Part shown: positions 27,766-40,475 of the stretch, piece after piece
Numbering within the stretch: position 1 is the stretch's first letter
Layout of the letters: every line of letters begins with the position of its first letter
Assembly (NCBI RefSeq): GCF_024679245.1
Contig: NC_090195.1
Coordinates: 4,220,300-4,284,299, forward strand
Source of the DNA: Pseudorasbora parva
Lineage: Eukaryota; Chordata; Actinopteri; Cypriniformes; Gobionidae
Length of the DNA stretch: 64,000 nt
Direction of reading: 5' to 3'
Position numbers and translations under genes: made by a program
The notes under the pieces: model-generated
What the model was told of the DNA's origin: nothing
Databases searched by the model: none
The model's input: only the letters and a program-made list of their open reading frames with translations

Positions 27766-28690
27766 TAGGGATACACAGAAATAAAAATTATTGGCTGAAA
27801 CCGAAGCACTAAAAGAAATGATGCCAATTATCCATTGCATTTATGGCTAATGCTATGACTGTGTAACTTTACTAAAAATCAAGGCATTGCAATTGCATTA
27901 ATTAATATTAAAGTTTCAAATAATAAATAAATTACAAATTATGCAAATATTTATTTAGCACATTGCAACAACCCACAGTATATAATAAAATTCAAAGTAA
28001 AATGTTTAACTCGACCTCACTTATGTGTACATTAAATAATAATGTACAGGTCTACTGGCTTGCAGAAAGGTACAGAAATTGAATAAAGTAATCAAATGTA
28101 AAATAACTGCATATTTAACTGTTTAAATGAAAGATTAATCCTTACTAAACTTACAAAAGCTATTCAAGAGCAGTGAGTGATGTCCTTTTGTTTGACATTA
28201 AACAGACAGCACTGCAGTAAAGGCCACTGCCCCTTTAAGACCTAATAGAAGGATATGCGTCATCTTTCACGAAAGTTCACTTAAGGCATATAAAGACTAT
28301 GTCTGCTAGAATACTGATCAAGATGAACATGTTGGCATACTTTTTGTGTGAGTTTGTCTGTTTAAGCACAAGACTTGAAAGAGAACTCAATATTTGCGCG
28401 CTGTGAGACGGGTGCGCGCTTCCGGATGACAGTGACGGATCTTCTCTCAGCGCGAGCGCAAGTTCTTTTTCGCGTCTTCTGGCACTACATCCGGGTAATG
28501 ATGGCGAAAACGACTGGTCATATTCGGACATACGGCCGCACTCGCATGCACTGAACACAGTTTATAAAGAGGGGAAACAGTTTGCTATTTTTATTTACCC
28601 GCCACGGTGGCCGGTAGGTGAAGCGAGTTTACCCGCCACACCTCAAAATCACCCGTATTTGGCTGGTGGCGGGTGCTAATTTCCATCCCT
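27766..28690. mobile_element. hAT-like element remnant
   Basis: The outer bases (TAGGGATACACAGAAAT on the left and AATTTCCATCCCTG on the right) are the inverted ends usual for fish hAT elements. The right part has repeated CCCGCCAC motifs. A clear 8-bp duplication was not found, and no transposase is left. Confidence 0.5.
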
Positions 28691-28779
28691 GTACCACAGA
28701 GACGGACGTCCTGCTGCTGCTGTTTCTCCTGTTCAATTTATTTCTGCCTCAGATTTGATTCTGGATCATTATCTGTGAT

Positions 28780-29023
28780 AGCCATGAGTTTCTCCACGCT
28801 TGAGGACGTCACCGCTTTGTGCGCACTCGTCATTCTTTAGCTCCGCCCACTCGATACGCCTCCAGGCGCTCGTTTTTTTCCGGAAAAACTCGGTACAGCC
28901 TATATTTCTTTTATAAATATAATAAAACTAAAGACTTTTCGGAGATATGAAGGATGCAATACTACTCTATGGGTACTCAAGATTGACATGAGATTGACTG
29001 AAACTGAGTGTTTCACCGCCCCT
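28780..29023. mobile_element. 5'-truncated copy of the GGGGTGAAAC MITE
   Basis: From about 28,800 to the end (GAAACTGAGTGTTTCACC) it matches the right half of the MITE at 35909-36856, including AAGACTTTTCGGAGATATG. TTAA follows at 29024-29027. The left half is missing. Confidence 0.75.
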
Positions 29024-29271
29024 TTAATAAAAGGCGGCAACTAGAGCAAACTGAAATCACTCAGATCTCAAACGTGTGACTGATCTATAAGAGCTCAAAA
29101 TTTCTTTCTGACCTCTATAATTATTAAGAGTGGCAGCTTCATTTAGATGGTTTTATTTCAGATGCTCGTGTGACGATGATATTTCACATCCTCCTTTGAG
29201 CAGCTGCAGTTTCAGTTCAGTCACTGTGACTCTGACTGACGGAGGTTTTTGTACGACTCTTTATCACTGTG

Positions 29272-29722
29272 TGAACACATCACCACTGTGGTAACTCTGA
29301 CAGTAATAATGTCCAGCATCTTCAGTCTGGACTCCACTGATGGTCAGAGTGAAATCACTGTTAGATCCACTGCCACTGAATCTAGATGGAGTTCCTGACT
29401 GGAGAGTGCTTGCATAATAAATCAGGAGTTTAGGAGCTTCTCCAGGTTTCTGTGAGTACCAGGCTAAAAGATGATAACCACTAGTGTAATACACATCTCT
29501 GCTGGTTTTACAGCTGATTTTGACCGTTTGTTCTGGTTGAGCTGTCATTGAGGGACTCTGAGTGACGCTGATCTGTCCTCTACACTCTGAAACACAACAA
29601 GAAGAAAATACACTCAAAACTTTGACAATATACTTGAAGAAATGAATTGATATCAAACTTGTGCTCCACAAACCTTGAGCAAACGCTGTGAGAGTCCAGA
29701 TGAAGATGATGATGAAGGTCAT
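29272..29722 (-). CDS. Immunoglobulin light-chain V segment V6 (family A)
   Basis: The leader exon is 29674-29722 and the V exon 29272-29586, with an 87-bp intron almost identical to that of V1. Family A FR1 is followed by CDR1 [35 protein letters not shown], the common FR3 and [10 protein letters not shown]. The RSS is heptamer 29265-29271 and nonamer 29244-29252, 12-bp spacer. An octamer-like ATGCAAAC is at 29811-29818. It has no (TG)n beyond the RSS; instead the flank from about 29,040 on is shared with V11 (about 50,820), so V6 and V11 are products of one larger duplication. Confidence 0.93.
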
Positions 29723-29854
29723 GTTGATGAAGATTGTTGTGTGTGTCAGTGATGAAGTGTTAAACTCACAGCACTATAAACACTCTCACACACTGAAGCA
29801 TCTGATCAATATGCAAACACACTCCAGATCATTTACCTGAAGACAGTCACTCAT

Positions 29855-29912
<58 letters not shown>

Positions 29913-30108
29913 GCGCAAGTCCGTCAGACACTGAATCAAATGAGTTTGATCTTTCTTAAATCTTTATAAAATAAATTTTACAAATATGGTGACGTATATG
30001 CTGTTATTGATGGACTTCTGTTGGGTTATCTGGTCTTTAGTTTTTTTTTGTGATTAATTTGTATAGAATATATTGCTAATTCTGACTGCCATACATGGAT
30101 GAACTTAA

Positions 30109-31125
30109 ATCAGCACTGGGTAACTTTTGCTCTCGGGGTTCCCCTACAGTTGGGATAAAATAATGTCCTCAACTACTGTCGTAAGCTCTGTAATCCTACA
30201 ACAGGGGATGCCATCGCGCCTGCATTTGTTGACATGACAACCCTGATAGCCCTGAACTAGTGATGCGTGGGTCGTCTCAGAACCCGCGGACCCCGTATGT
30301 CTATTTAATGGTCGCGGCTGCGGGGCGGGTTGTAAAAATATATACAGTGGTGCGGGGCGGGCCAAATAACTTCATAAAGCGTCCCCGCGGGTCGGTGCAG
30401 CACTAACAGTTCCCCTGAACACTGCAGGAGGAGTTCACATGCAGGTGTTCTTCTGGCGTCGCGTGTGAAATGTCTTCATCCCAGGTACAGTCAGTGGCTT
30501 ATGTTTCAGCATGTCATATGAATATAATTTCATGGGTTTTATTTTTTTCAAACGCCAAATAATCGTGATGCTCACGTTTACAAGCCAGCATTATTATAGT
30601 AGTCTATTGGTTACCGTTTTACAGAATCTACATGATACTTCAGTTCAATGTTTGAGTGGTAGCTCACCGTAACAAGCAGGACAGCATCGGTCGGGCACGC
30701 CTCCTTCAGCTCACGCCAACGAGCAAACACTGGGCCAATGTTGATCCTCGTCCTGCCTTTAATCACATCACTTTTTCGTTTTCTCTTATTGCTTTCCTCC
30801 AACAAAACCTTTTCTTTCTTATTTGTCTGTTCTGCTTCGGACATGACTATATTATCCGACGAACAAAGTTGGGCTCGCACGTCCGAATGTAAGGAAGTGT
30901 GTGTGTTGGTGGAAGTGACGTTTATGCCGTAAAGCAGTCGAATTTTGTAGTTCTTTTTGTTCTCGGGTTCTTACCCGAAACCCGAAGTTTAAAAGTACGA
31001 TTAAAAACGATACAGACCCCATCAGGCTATGGCAGACGTGTCATTCAACCTATTGTAAGTCGATTTATCATCACAAGAGTCTTAAAAAATATATTATGAA
31101 GTTTGAAAAGTTACCTAGTGCTGAT
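30109..31125. mobile_element. Non-autonomous element with TTAA target, copy 2, with conserved short frame
   Basis: The ends ATCAGCACT and AGTGCTGAT are flanked by TTAA at 30105-30108 and 31126-31129. The flanks rejoin perfectly to the empty site upstream of V1 (about 13,010), which proves insertion. On the minus strand at about 30,611-30,880 a frame contains a lysine/arginine-rich stretch and then RINIGPVFARWRELKEACPT. This motif resembles NTGVAFPRWKELM in the element at 57344-58584, so both carry relics of the same kind of protein, whose function I do not recognise. Confidence 0.85.
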
Positions 31126-31395
31126 TTAATAAATCAATAGACTTATTAAGCTGATCAATCAGACCATGTTTATGACACTGCTGATGCAGTTTAGAAAGGA
31201 GAATATTTTAAATCATAAATGCAGAAACTGAACAATGTGGTGAAGGATTGAAAATATCCACTGAAGTGAAGACCAAAAGTGACTGAATTTCTGATTGAAG
31301 GATGTAATGATAACAGCAGACAAGAAATCACTATCAAAAGGTCAAAAACTGAAGAAGCTCATGTTCAATAAGATCATATTGAGATTTCTTCACTG

Positions 31396-31454
<59 letters not shown>

Positions 31455-31525
31455 CAGCTGCAGTTTCAGTTCAGTCACTGTGACTCTGACTGACAGAGGT
31501 TTTTGTACGACTCTTTATCACTGTG

Positions 31526-31982
31526 TGAACACATTAGTGTTGGTGGAGTGGAAACTCTGACAGTAATAATGTCCAGCATCTTCAGTCTGGACTCCACTGA
31601 TGGTCAGAGTGAAATCACTGTTAGATCCACTGCCACTGAATCTAGATGGAGTTCCTGACTCGAGGCGGTTGGCCCAATAAATCAGGAGTTTAGGAACTTC
31701 TCCAGGTTTCTGTGAGTACCAGGCTAAAAAATCATCAGAACCATCATTATAAACATCTCTGCTGGTTTTACAGCTGATTTTGACCGTTTGTTCTGGTTGA
31801 GCTGTCATTGAGGGACTCTGAGTGACGCTGATCTGTCCTCTACACTCTGAAACACAACAAGAAGAAAATACACTCAAAACTTTGACAATATACTTGAAGA
31901 AATGAATTGATATCAAACTTGTGCTCCACAAACCTTGAGCAAACGCTGTGAGAGTCCAGATGAAGATGATGATGAAGGTCAT
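31526..31982 (-). CDS. Immunoglobulin light-chain V segment V7 (family A)
   Basis: The leader exon is 31934-31982 and the V exon 31526-31846. CDR1 is [11 protein letters not shown], then [17 protein letters not shown] (valine instead of alanine in the FR2 loop), WANRLES, the common FR3, and [12 protein letters not shown]. The RSS is heptamer 31519-31525 and nonamer 31498-31506. An octamer-like ATGCAAAC is at 32071-32078. The flank beyond the RSS (31,126-31,450) matches that of V2, so family A and C segments share flanking DNA. A (TG)n tract is at about 31,399-31,449 and a (CA)n tract upstream at about 32,118-32,175. Confidence 0.93.
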
Positions 31983-32114
31983 GTTGATGAAGATTGTTGT
32001 GTGTGTCAGTGATGAAGTGTTAAACTCACAGCACTATAAACACTCTCACACACTGAAGCATCTGATCAATATGCAAACACACTCCAGATCATTTACATGA
32101 AGACAGTCACTCAT

Positions 32115-32177
<63 letters not shown>

Positions 32178-32179
32178 AT

Positions 32180-34500
32180 ACTTACTGAAGTGAGAGTAAA
32201 ATAATAATTTGATCTTCTAAAATGTTTTACAAAAGGCATCATTTAATTGATTTGAATTCTGATTACACTTCAAGACCAGCTTCTTGGCATTGATATTGAT
32301 TTCGATTCAGTATGAACTGTAGCCTTCATATAAGGAAATAATCTTTTGTTGAATGGTGTTAGCACCAGTGGCGGCTTGTGGACCATTTTCTAGTTGCAGC
32401 TGTTTTTAAGAAGAAAAAAAAAGTTAACAGAGGGAAACCATATTAAGCCAGAACATATTTTAAAGGCTTGAAACATATTTTAAATAAAGATTGTTGGATA
32501 ATTGTTTAAGCTCAGGATTAAGTTTGATGATGATTCTCACACAACTGGTAAATTAAAAACATTTTTCATAGTTCACAATTTATGCATGCAGTGATCATGT
32601 ACACAATTGATCATGTCTAAATATTTATTCAAATGCAAAACCTACAAACAAGTAAGCAGTTATGACCTGCAATAATCTTTTGAACAACCAGATTAGTAGA
32701 CACATGAAGAGCCATTCAGGCACCTATAGTGGGTAAATCATGGCATCGCAAATGAAAATAATTATTTTTGGTTCAAGGTTACCTCAGAATCGCCTCTTTG
32801 CATTGGAATTCTAATGAAATTATAAAATTATTAAAAAATTTGTGATCTAATGATTTTAAAAAACTACACTAATTGTAATATAAATAATACAAATATTAGA
32901 AGAAAAATATTTTAAGTGGCCATTATGGACCATAATTATTGCACAAATAGTATTTAGTATCAAAAGATCTCCTCTAAATAAATTATTATTTAACTAAAAT
33001 ATAGAACAATAATTGAAAATTAGTCAAGGTACATGGTCACATTTGACCACCAAGGAGTATGAGTGTGACCAAATAGCCTAAGTAATATCGGCAGGTTTTA
33101 AATTCAAGAAAAGCATTAGCCTAACATTAATTGTCGACGCCATTTAAGGTGAAAGTCATGTGACCAAGAGGAGTGTCATTAATTAAGACACCTGTTGTGT
33201 TGTGTGAGAATGGAAGAATCCCCGGGTGAATGCAGGAGCACATCTGTGTTGACCGAGCAACCTGTAGAAATAAAACAAGATGAAAGCTAAGGATTGGCGT
33301 CACATACGTTTTTCCTGCACTCAGCTCCTAGCGGTTTTGGATTGTGTTTATTGTGCCGCTACAATTTAGTCAACAGCATGTTTGTTCGTGAACGCTATGT
33401 TATGTATAAGTCAACTTTGGATTCAAGGAAGAGGCCCTCAAGCTTTAAACTAAAGGAAGCGCAGCGCTGACCAAGTATCGCCCTGCCGACGCTGGATTAT
33501 TGCACAGTTGGACTTTCAAATCATCAGGACCGACGTCTTTGGATACGTTTGCTGTTGGTGAACCGGTAGGACATTGGGTTATGTCTTCACTTGTGTTTAC
33601 GGGTGATTTGAAACGCGGTAAGGCTATTTGCTGTTTGTTTGCGGTTGGTGCAGCACAGCTGTTGTGTTTGGTGAATCGTTGTTTAGACCGCTGGGCTTTG
33701 GTGAAAGAAAGAACAAAATATTGGCGAGACGTGTCTGCTGAGATGCGGTATTTTGGATGGTGTTCTTTGTTTTGGGAAGTGTTTTAATTGTATGATTGAC
33801 GCGCTGAGGTGTGTGTGCTTCAGTCATGAGTGTGATTGAAGCTGGTGCTGATGTTGAACCTGAGCAGGACAACTGTAAAAGAAAAGTTCAACTCACAGCA
33901 AAGGCTTTGTTTTTATAAACTTGAGCAACTTCAGATAGAACAAAAAATAACCGTAAACGTGATTAAAGACCGTATTCTGAAAAAATGAGAACGTTTCAGC
34001 TGTACGTTCTGAACTTAACTTTGATACAACCTTGGAGACGGTCAAGCTTCATGATTCTGTAATCCTGTTATTGACTGGTGACGAGCAAATAAAACAGAAC
34101 GAGTGGTTCTCAAAGATGTAAAGTGATGCATTTATAAAAGCTAAAGCAATGGATAAATGGATTTGAGAGGTCAAGTGGTAATGACCAGGATCAACAGTTG
34201 AAAAAAAGCAGCAGAATGTCCTTCAAATAATTAAAAGAACCAGAATGTCTAAATTTCCATGCATAATCAAGATGATATAAATCCAAGTGACAGTATTTCT
34301 AATGTTGGGAAGTTAAGGATAAAGTCATGATGATTGGCTGATCTTAAAATATCTAACTTATGGAAGTCAGATAATATTCCATTTCAGTCCCTCAGAAATG
34401 AATGTAGCCATAATCACCAGATGATTTTAATATTTATTTATACAGTCTCGTAATCTACACACTGCCTCTGCACAGAGGTGGTGTAACAAAGTTCAGTTCG
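32180..34500. other. Long spacer between V7 and V8
   Basis: No supported gene. About 32,750-33,060 is the reverse-complement partner of the repeat at 7,840-8,160. About 33,185-33,880 is less AT-rich and contains a 95-codon open frame at 33,500-33,787, for which I recognise no domain and which may be chance. Confidence 0.4.
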
Positions 34501-34509
34501 GGTAAGAAA

Positions 34510-34860
34510 GGAAGAAGACCGGGTCGGCTTTGAGGAGACTCAGTAAACTTTTATTTCTTTGAACCAACTAAACAACACGCTCACTAGCGTTTCTCAATAA
34601 GTCAATACTTTTCTACTTTCTAATTTCACTGCTTGAAAAACATCTTTATGTTTCTGGTAATACTACACAATGACTTTACTGTGTAGTTTAATGTACAAAA
34701 CGATACAGAATACGCAATTGTTGTTTATTGATTTGATTTACACTCTACTTTCTCTGATTCTGAGCATATTTGAGTCAAACCCGTCTGTCCCAGGACAGAT
34801 CAAAGTCTAATAGAGCTGATTTCAGGTCAGTTTTGTCAGTTTTTTTTAGTGTGTGTGTGT
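34510..34860. other. Diverged copy of the C-to-V spacer
   Basis: AACATCTTTATGTTTCTGGT, the TTACTGTGTAGTTTAATG block and CAGGACAGATCAAAGTCTA match the spacer seen between each C gene and its family B V (for example 17,620-17,830). Here it precedes V8, a family A segment, so it records an older rearrangement of the duplication unit. Confidence 0.6.
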
Positions 34861-35184
34861 GTGTGTGTGTCCTTTCTTGTTTATATTACATTTTAGGGCA
34901 AGCCAGCAGTCCCAGCTTTTCAAAATGCTTATAAATCATACAGGATGATTTTTTTTTTTGTGAAAGTAAAAAGGCAGAATGTTTCCTGTGATGGGTAGGT
35001 TTAGGGGCAGTGTAAGGGGATAGAAAATACAGTTTGTATAAAAACCATTACATCTATGGAGAGTCCCCACAAAGATAGTGAACCAGTCGTGTGTGTGTGT
35101 GTGTGTGAGTGTGAGTAGCTGCAGTTTCAGTTCAGTCACTGACTCTGACTGACGGAGGTTTTTGTACGACTCTTTATCACTGTG

Positions 35185-35647
35185 TGAACACATCTTTACT
35201 GTTGATTTCATGCTTACTCGTACAGTAATAATGTCCAGCATCTTCAGTCTGGACTCCACTGATGGTCAGAGTGAAATCACTGTTAGATCCACTGCCACTG
35301 AATCTAGATGGAGTTCCTGACTGGAGGGTCTTTACATAACGAATCAGGAGTTTAGGAGCTTCTCCAGGTTTCTGTGAGTACCAGAATAAACCTTCATCCC
35401 CATCACTATATCTGTACACATCTCTGCTGGTTTTACAGCTGATTTTGACCGTTTGTTCTGGTTGAGCTGTCATTGAGGGACTCTGAGTGACGCTGATCTG
35501 TCCTCTACACTCTGAAACACAACAAGAAGAAAATACACTCAAAACTTTGACAATATACTTGAAGAAATGAATTGATATCAAACTTGTGCTCCACAAACCT
35601 TGAGCAAACGCTGTGAGAGTCCAGATGAAGATGATGATGAAGGTCAT
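35185..35647 (-). CDS. Immunoglobulin light-chain V segment V8 (family A)
   Basis: The leader exon is 35599-35647 and the V exon 35185-35511. CDR1 is [12 protein letters not shown], then [24 protein letters not shown], the common FR3, and [13 protein letters not shown]. The RSS is heptamer 35178-35184 and nonamer 35157-35165 with 12-bp spacer. An octamer-like ATGCAAAC is at 35736-35743. Beyond the RSS it has lost four bases (GTCACTGACTC where others have GTCACTGTGACTC), destroying the extra heptamer present in the other twelve. The LINE is inserted only about 20 bp upstream of its octamer, so its promoter region is cut short. Confidence 0.93.
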
Positions 35648-35908
35648 GTTGATGAAGATTGTTGTGTGTGTCAGTGATGAAGTGTTAAACTCACAGCACT
35701 ATAAACACTCTCACACACTGAAGCATCTGATCAATATGCAAACACACTCCAGATCATTTACCTCATCACAGGGGCATCACAGGAAGATGGCGGAACGCGT
35801 GGTGCACGCTGACAGCAGGGCAGGAGTTGCAGGTGCAAACGATTCCGATTCTAAACCAAAAATTGGTGATAAACCTGATTTTAAAGTTAAATTTGATCTT
35901 AAACTTAA

Positions 35909-36856
35909 AGGGGGGGTGAAATGCTGTTTCATGCATACTGATCTTTTTACACTGTTAAAGACTTGGAATCCCATACTAAACATAGACAAAGTTTCAAAAG
36001 TTAAGGTGGACGTTTGATGGGAGTATTTCTTTGTCAAAAATACTACTTCCGGTTAGTCATAAGTTTCGGCAAGTTTTTTGAGATCATGCGTCCCCATTGA
36101 CGTTAGTGGGGGCGGAATTTCCTTGTATGGGCCTTACGGACAATTCTACCGGAAGCGCGTGAGAGAGAGCGAGGGAGAGAGCGAAAGCAACAGCCTACGC
36201 CCATCAAAGCGCTGGTTTGTAGGATGCTAAACAGGTGATATAACCAGTAGCTACTGACTTACCCACTGATAGGCCGGCGGTCGATCTGTATTAGCACTTT
36301 CCTCACGCGACGGGCGAATCACTTTCCTCACTGAGCGAATCACTTTCCTCACAGAGCGACTCACTTTCCTCACGCGGCAGGCGAATCACTTTCCTCACTG
36401 AGCGAATCACTTTCCTCACAGAGCGACTCACTTTCCTCACGCGGCGGGCGAATCACTTTCCTCACTGAGCGAATCACTTTCCTCACTGAGCGAATCACTT
36501 TCCTCACGCGGCGGGCGAATCACTTTCCTCACTGAGCGAATCACTTTCCTCACAGAGCGAATCACTTTCCTCACGCGGCGGGCGAATCACTTTCCTCACT
36601 GAGCGAATCACTTTCCTCACAGAGCGAATCACTTTCCTCACTGCAGCGCGCTGCTGCACACGTCATTATTTAGCTCCGCTCACACGACACGCCCCCACCC
36701 GCTCGGCTTTTTTCGGAAAGACTCGGAACAGCGCATCTTTCTTATATAATTATAAAAAAAATAAAGACTTTTCGGAGATATGCAGGATGCAATGCTACTC
36801 TATAGGTACTCAAGATTGACATGACACTGACTGAAACTGAGTGTTTCACCCCCCCT
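35909..36856. mobile_element. 948-bp MITE inserted in the LINE reading frame, TTAA target
   Basis: The ends AGGGGGGGTGAAA and TTTCACCCCCCCT are inverted, with TTAA at 35905-35908 and 36857-36860. Removing the element and one TTAA restores an unbroken LINE frame, so it inserted into a coding copy. It contains a minisatellite at about 36,292-36,642. Confidence 0.9.
36292..36642. repeat. About 20-bp minisatellite inside the MITE
   Basis: Roughly 17 units of CACTTTCCTCAC followed by TGAGCGAAT, AGAGCGACT or GCGGCGGGCGAAT, arranged in a higher-order pattern of three. Confidence 0.85.
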
Positions 36857-39800
36857 TTAAACAAAGTCAATCTACTGCTGACTGGACACAGAAGTGCTTT
36901 GTTGTTGTTTATATTGTTCTCCTCTTGATTTTATCATTGCGCTGCTGTTGGCCGACAAACATATATCAGCGGCGACAAAACAAGCAAGCTGTTGTTACTA
37001 TTTTTGACTCAAGTAGTCAGCTCACTTCTTTTTCCGTGATATTAAATAACGGGAAAGCGGCTTTACCAACGAAGCAATTGCGCTCAATTGAAAGAAGAAA
37101 GCCATCTCAACTCTTCCGAAGGACAATAAGCTATTTAGCTATCACTCTTTTGTTGGCGAGCGATATTCATCAAAACCCTGGACCTAATTTTGACCGTGAT
37201 GAATTACACCCTGCTGGAGTTTGCAGACGGCAAGGTACCGGTACTTTTAAAGTGCGTGCTCAAAATGAGATCAAGGAGAGCTTACATCTGTTTAAAACAA
37301 TGAATCATTCAAAAGTTCTATGGGATCCACGCTCCAAGCCTAAAGGATTACTAATGGGACATTTAAATATCAGAAGCGTTGCTTCAAAAACTGAACAATT
37401 GGAACAGTTACTTACAAACTCGAATTTCGATTTGCTTTGCTTGTCTGAAACGTGGTTGACAGAATCATCGCCGAATACTGCATACTTGGTCCCGGGATAT
37501 AAAGTCTTCAGAAAGGATCGAAAAGTTGGGAAAGGTGGTGGACTCCTAATATATGTGAAGGACTGCATAAAATGTAAGGAAATTGAATTTAACACTTTAG
37601 TAGATATAGAATGCATTGCTGTAACAATTGTTTTATCCCCATGCATGGCATTTACTGTTGTTGGTGTTTACAGACCTCCATCATCAAGTAGTATATTTTA
37701 TGATAATTTAAGAAAAGTTTTAAAAGGGTTTGATAGAAGTAAGGAACTAATTCTGTTTGGGGATTTTAATGTAAATTGGATAGACAAATTAAATAGAAAA
37801 AAGCTTCAGGAGATAGTAAGTCAGCTTGATCTTGCACAGTTAATTCAGGGCCCAACCAGAGTTACTTCATCATCTAAAACTCAAATAGATTTAATATTTA
37901 GTAACAAACCAGAAAGAATAACTAAGTCAATGAATTTATTAACAGGGTTATCTGATCATAACCTTATATTAGTAGTAAGAAAATTAACAAAACGTAGGTT
38001 ACAATATCAACAAGAGAAAGGAAATGTGCTAAATATTATACCAAAAAGATTGCTAAATGAATTTGAAGAGAAATTAAAAAAATTAAACTGGAATGAGATT
38101 CTGTACACAGATAATGTAGATGATGCTTCTGAATGTTTAATGGCCAGAATTAATAAGGTCAAAGGTGAATTCAGTAAGAATGTTAAATTCACTAGAAAGA
38201 AACAGAATTTACCTTGGCTTAATGAACAGCTATGGAAGTTAATGAAACAGAGAGACCATGCCTTGAAAACAGCACTCAAATCTGGGTTGGCTCATGACAG
38301 AAGAACATTTCAGTGCCTACGTAATAAAGTTGTAAAGGAATTGAGAAAAGCAAAAGCTAAATTCTTTATTGAAATTATAAATGATGCAAAGGGCAATAGT
38401 AGACAAGTTTGGGCAAATATGAATAGAATACAAAAGAAAAATAGTAACAAAGGAAATAAAGATATTCAATTACAAGTTCAGGGAAATTTAATTCAAGACA
38501 AGCATCAAATTGCTAGTGTATTCAATAATTTTTTTATAGATTCAGTCCAAAATTTAGCACAAGGGTTTAGCGCAAGAAATAAGGACATTGTGCCATTAAA
38601 CTATAATGCTCCTATTTTTAATATTTCTGACGTATCCGAGTCTAATATAATACACATTTTGGGTCAACTTAAGAGTTCTAGGGCTAAAGATGTCTTTGAT
38701 TGTGATTCTACGTTTGTTAAAAAGTATACACATGTTCTTAGTACACCCATCACTCATCTGGCTAATTTGTCAATAAAGCAATGTTATTTCCCGAATGCTT
38801 GGAAGTCAGCAGTAATAACACCGATTTTAAAGAATGGTGATCCTACTAATGTAACCAATTACAGACCTATTAGTATTCTTCCAGTAATTTCCAAAGTCAT
38901 TGAAAAGGTAATTTGTAGCCAATTAATAGAGTTTTTAAATCTTGGTTCTTTTCCTCTACATCCAATGCAGTTTGGATTTAGGGCACGTCATTCCACAGAG
39001 ACGGCAAACTGTTACTTTGTTGAACAAATTAAATCCAGTCTTGATGGAGGAGGTGTTGTTGGTGCTGTCTTCCTTGATTTTAAGAAGGCTTTTGACACTG
39101 TAAATCACTGTACTTTTATCTAAATTGTCAAAGTTTAATTTTTCTATTAATACATTAACATGGATGGAATCATATCTAAACACAAGGAAACAATGTACAA
39201 GAATTAATGATACATGCTCATCGTTTTTTGACTGCACTATTGGAGTCCCACAGGGATCTATTCTTGGACCAGTTTTATTTAGTTTATATATTAATGATCT
39301 ACCCACTGTGTGTCCAGAGGTCCAATTTCAGATGTATGCAGATGATACAGTAATTTATACCCATGCTAAAACAAAAGAGCAAGCTGCTATCAAACTGACT
39401 GCTGCACTGGATAAAATCTCAGATTGGTTAAATTACTCTTGTCTTACTCTTAATGTGAGTAAAACAGTGGCAATGTATTTCTCTATTAAAAGAAATGATA
39501 AGCATCATCCAGATATTTTAATTAAAGGTGAAGCAATAAATATTGTAGAGTATTTTAAATACCTGGGTATGATTATAGATTCAAATTTAAATTTCAAGAA
39601 ACATGTGAAAAAGGTTTCTAGATGTGTTAGAGCAAGCTTAATGGTTTTCCGGAATATTAGACATCAGTTACCTGTGGCTGCGGCGAAGCTTTTTATGCAT
39701 ACAATGATTTTTCCACATTTGTCGTATTGTGCTACAAGCTGGTCTCAAGCAAATGTAACAACATTGAAGCCATTATATAATTTCTATAAGCAAACTGTCA

Positions 39801-40186
39801 AAGTCTTAGACAAAAAATCAAGGAGTTATCATCACTGCATTATCATCAGAAATTATAAATTATTGACGTTTGATAGTTTTTTATTCTTTGCAGATATGTG
39901 TTTGATGTACAAGTTAATTCATGATCTTGCTCCACCACCTCTTAAACAGTGTATTACTTTCTGTAAAGACAACTCTAGGGAAACCAGGGCATCTACTAGA
40001 GGCGATTGTTCAGTAAAATTAAAAAAAACTGTATTTGGACAATCTGCATTCTCATATAGAGCAGCAGAAAGATGGAATTCATTGCCGGTTCATATTAGAG
40101 ATTATACATCATTTAGTATTTTTAAAATGGAACTTAAATTATGGTGTAAGAAAAATCAGTTATGTGATCATTAATTATTTTTATTA

Positions 40187-40475
40187 TTGCATATATGTAT
40201 GTATGTATATGTGTATGTATGTATGTATATGTATATATATGTATGTATGTGTATAGATGTATGTATGTGTATGTATATATGTATATGTGTGTGTATATAT
40301 GTGTATATGTATGTATATGTATTATATATATATATATATATATATATATTTTTTTATATATATGAATTTCTATCTGATTCAATATTTCTGATATTCTGAT
40401 ATTATTATTATTATTATTTTTTATTTTATTTATTTATTTTTATTTTATTTATTTTTTTTTTTCCCTTCTTCTTTC
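40187..40475. repeat. Compound ATGT/AT/TTTA simple repeats at the LINE 3' end
   Basis: (ATGT)n and (AT)n tracts followed by T-rich sequence lie between the LINE stop codon and its (AAACT)n tail. Open frames here are artefacts. Confidence 0.85.

Noticed and set aside
33500..33787. A 95-codon frame as a novel gene
   Set aside because: No recognisable domain, no splice context and no conservation visible; kept only as part of the spacer.
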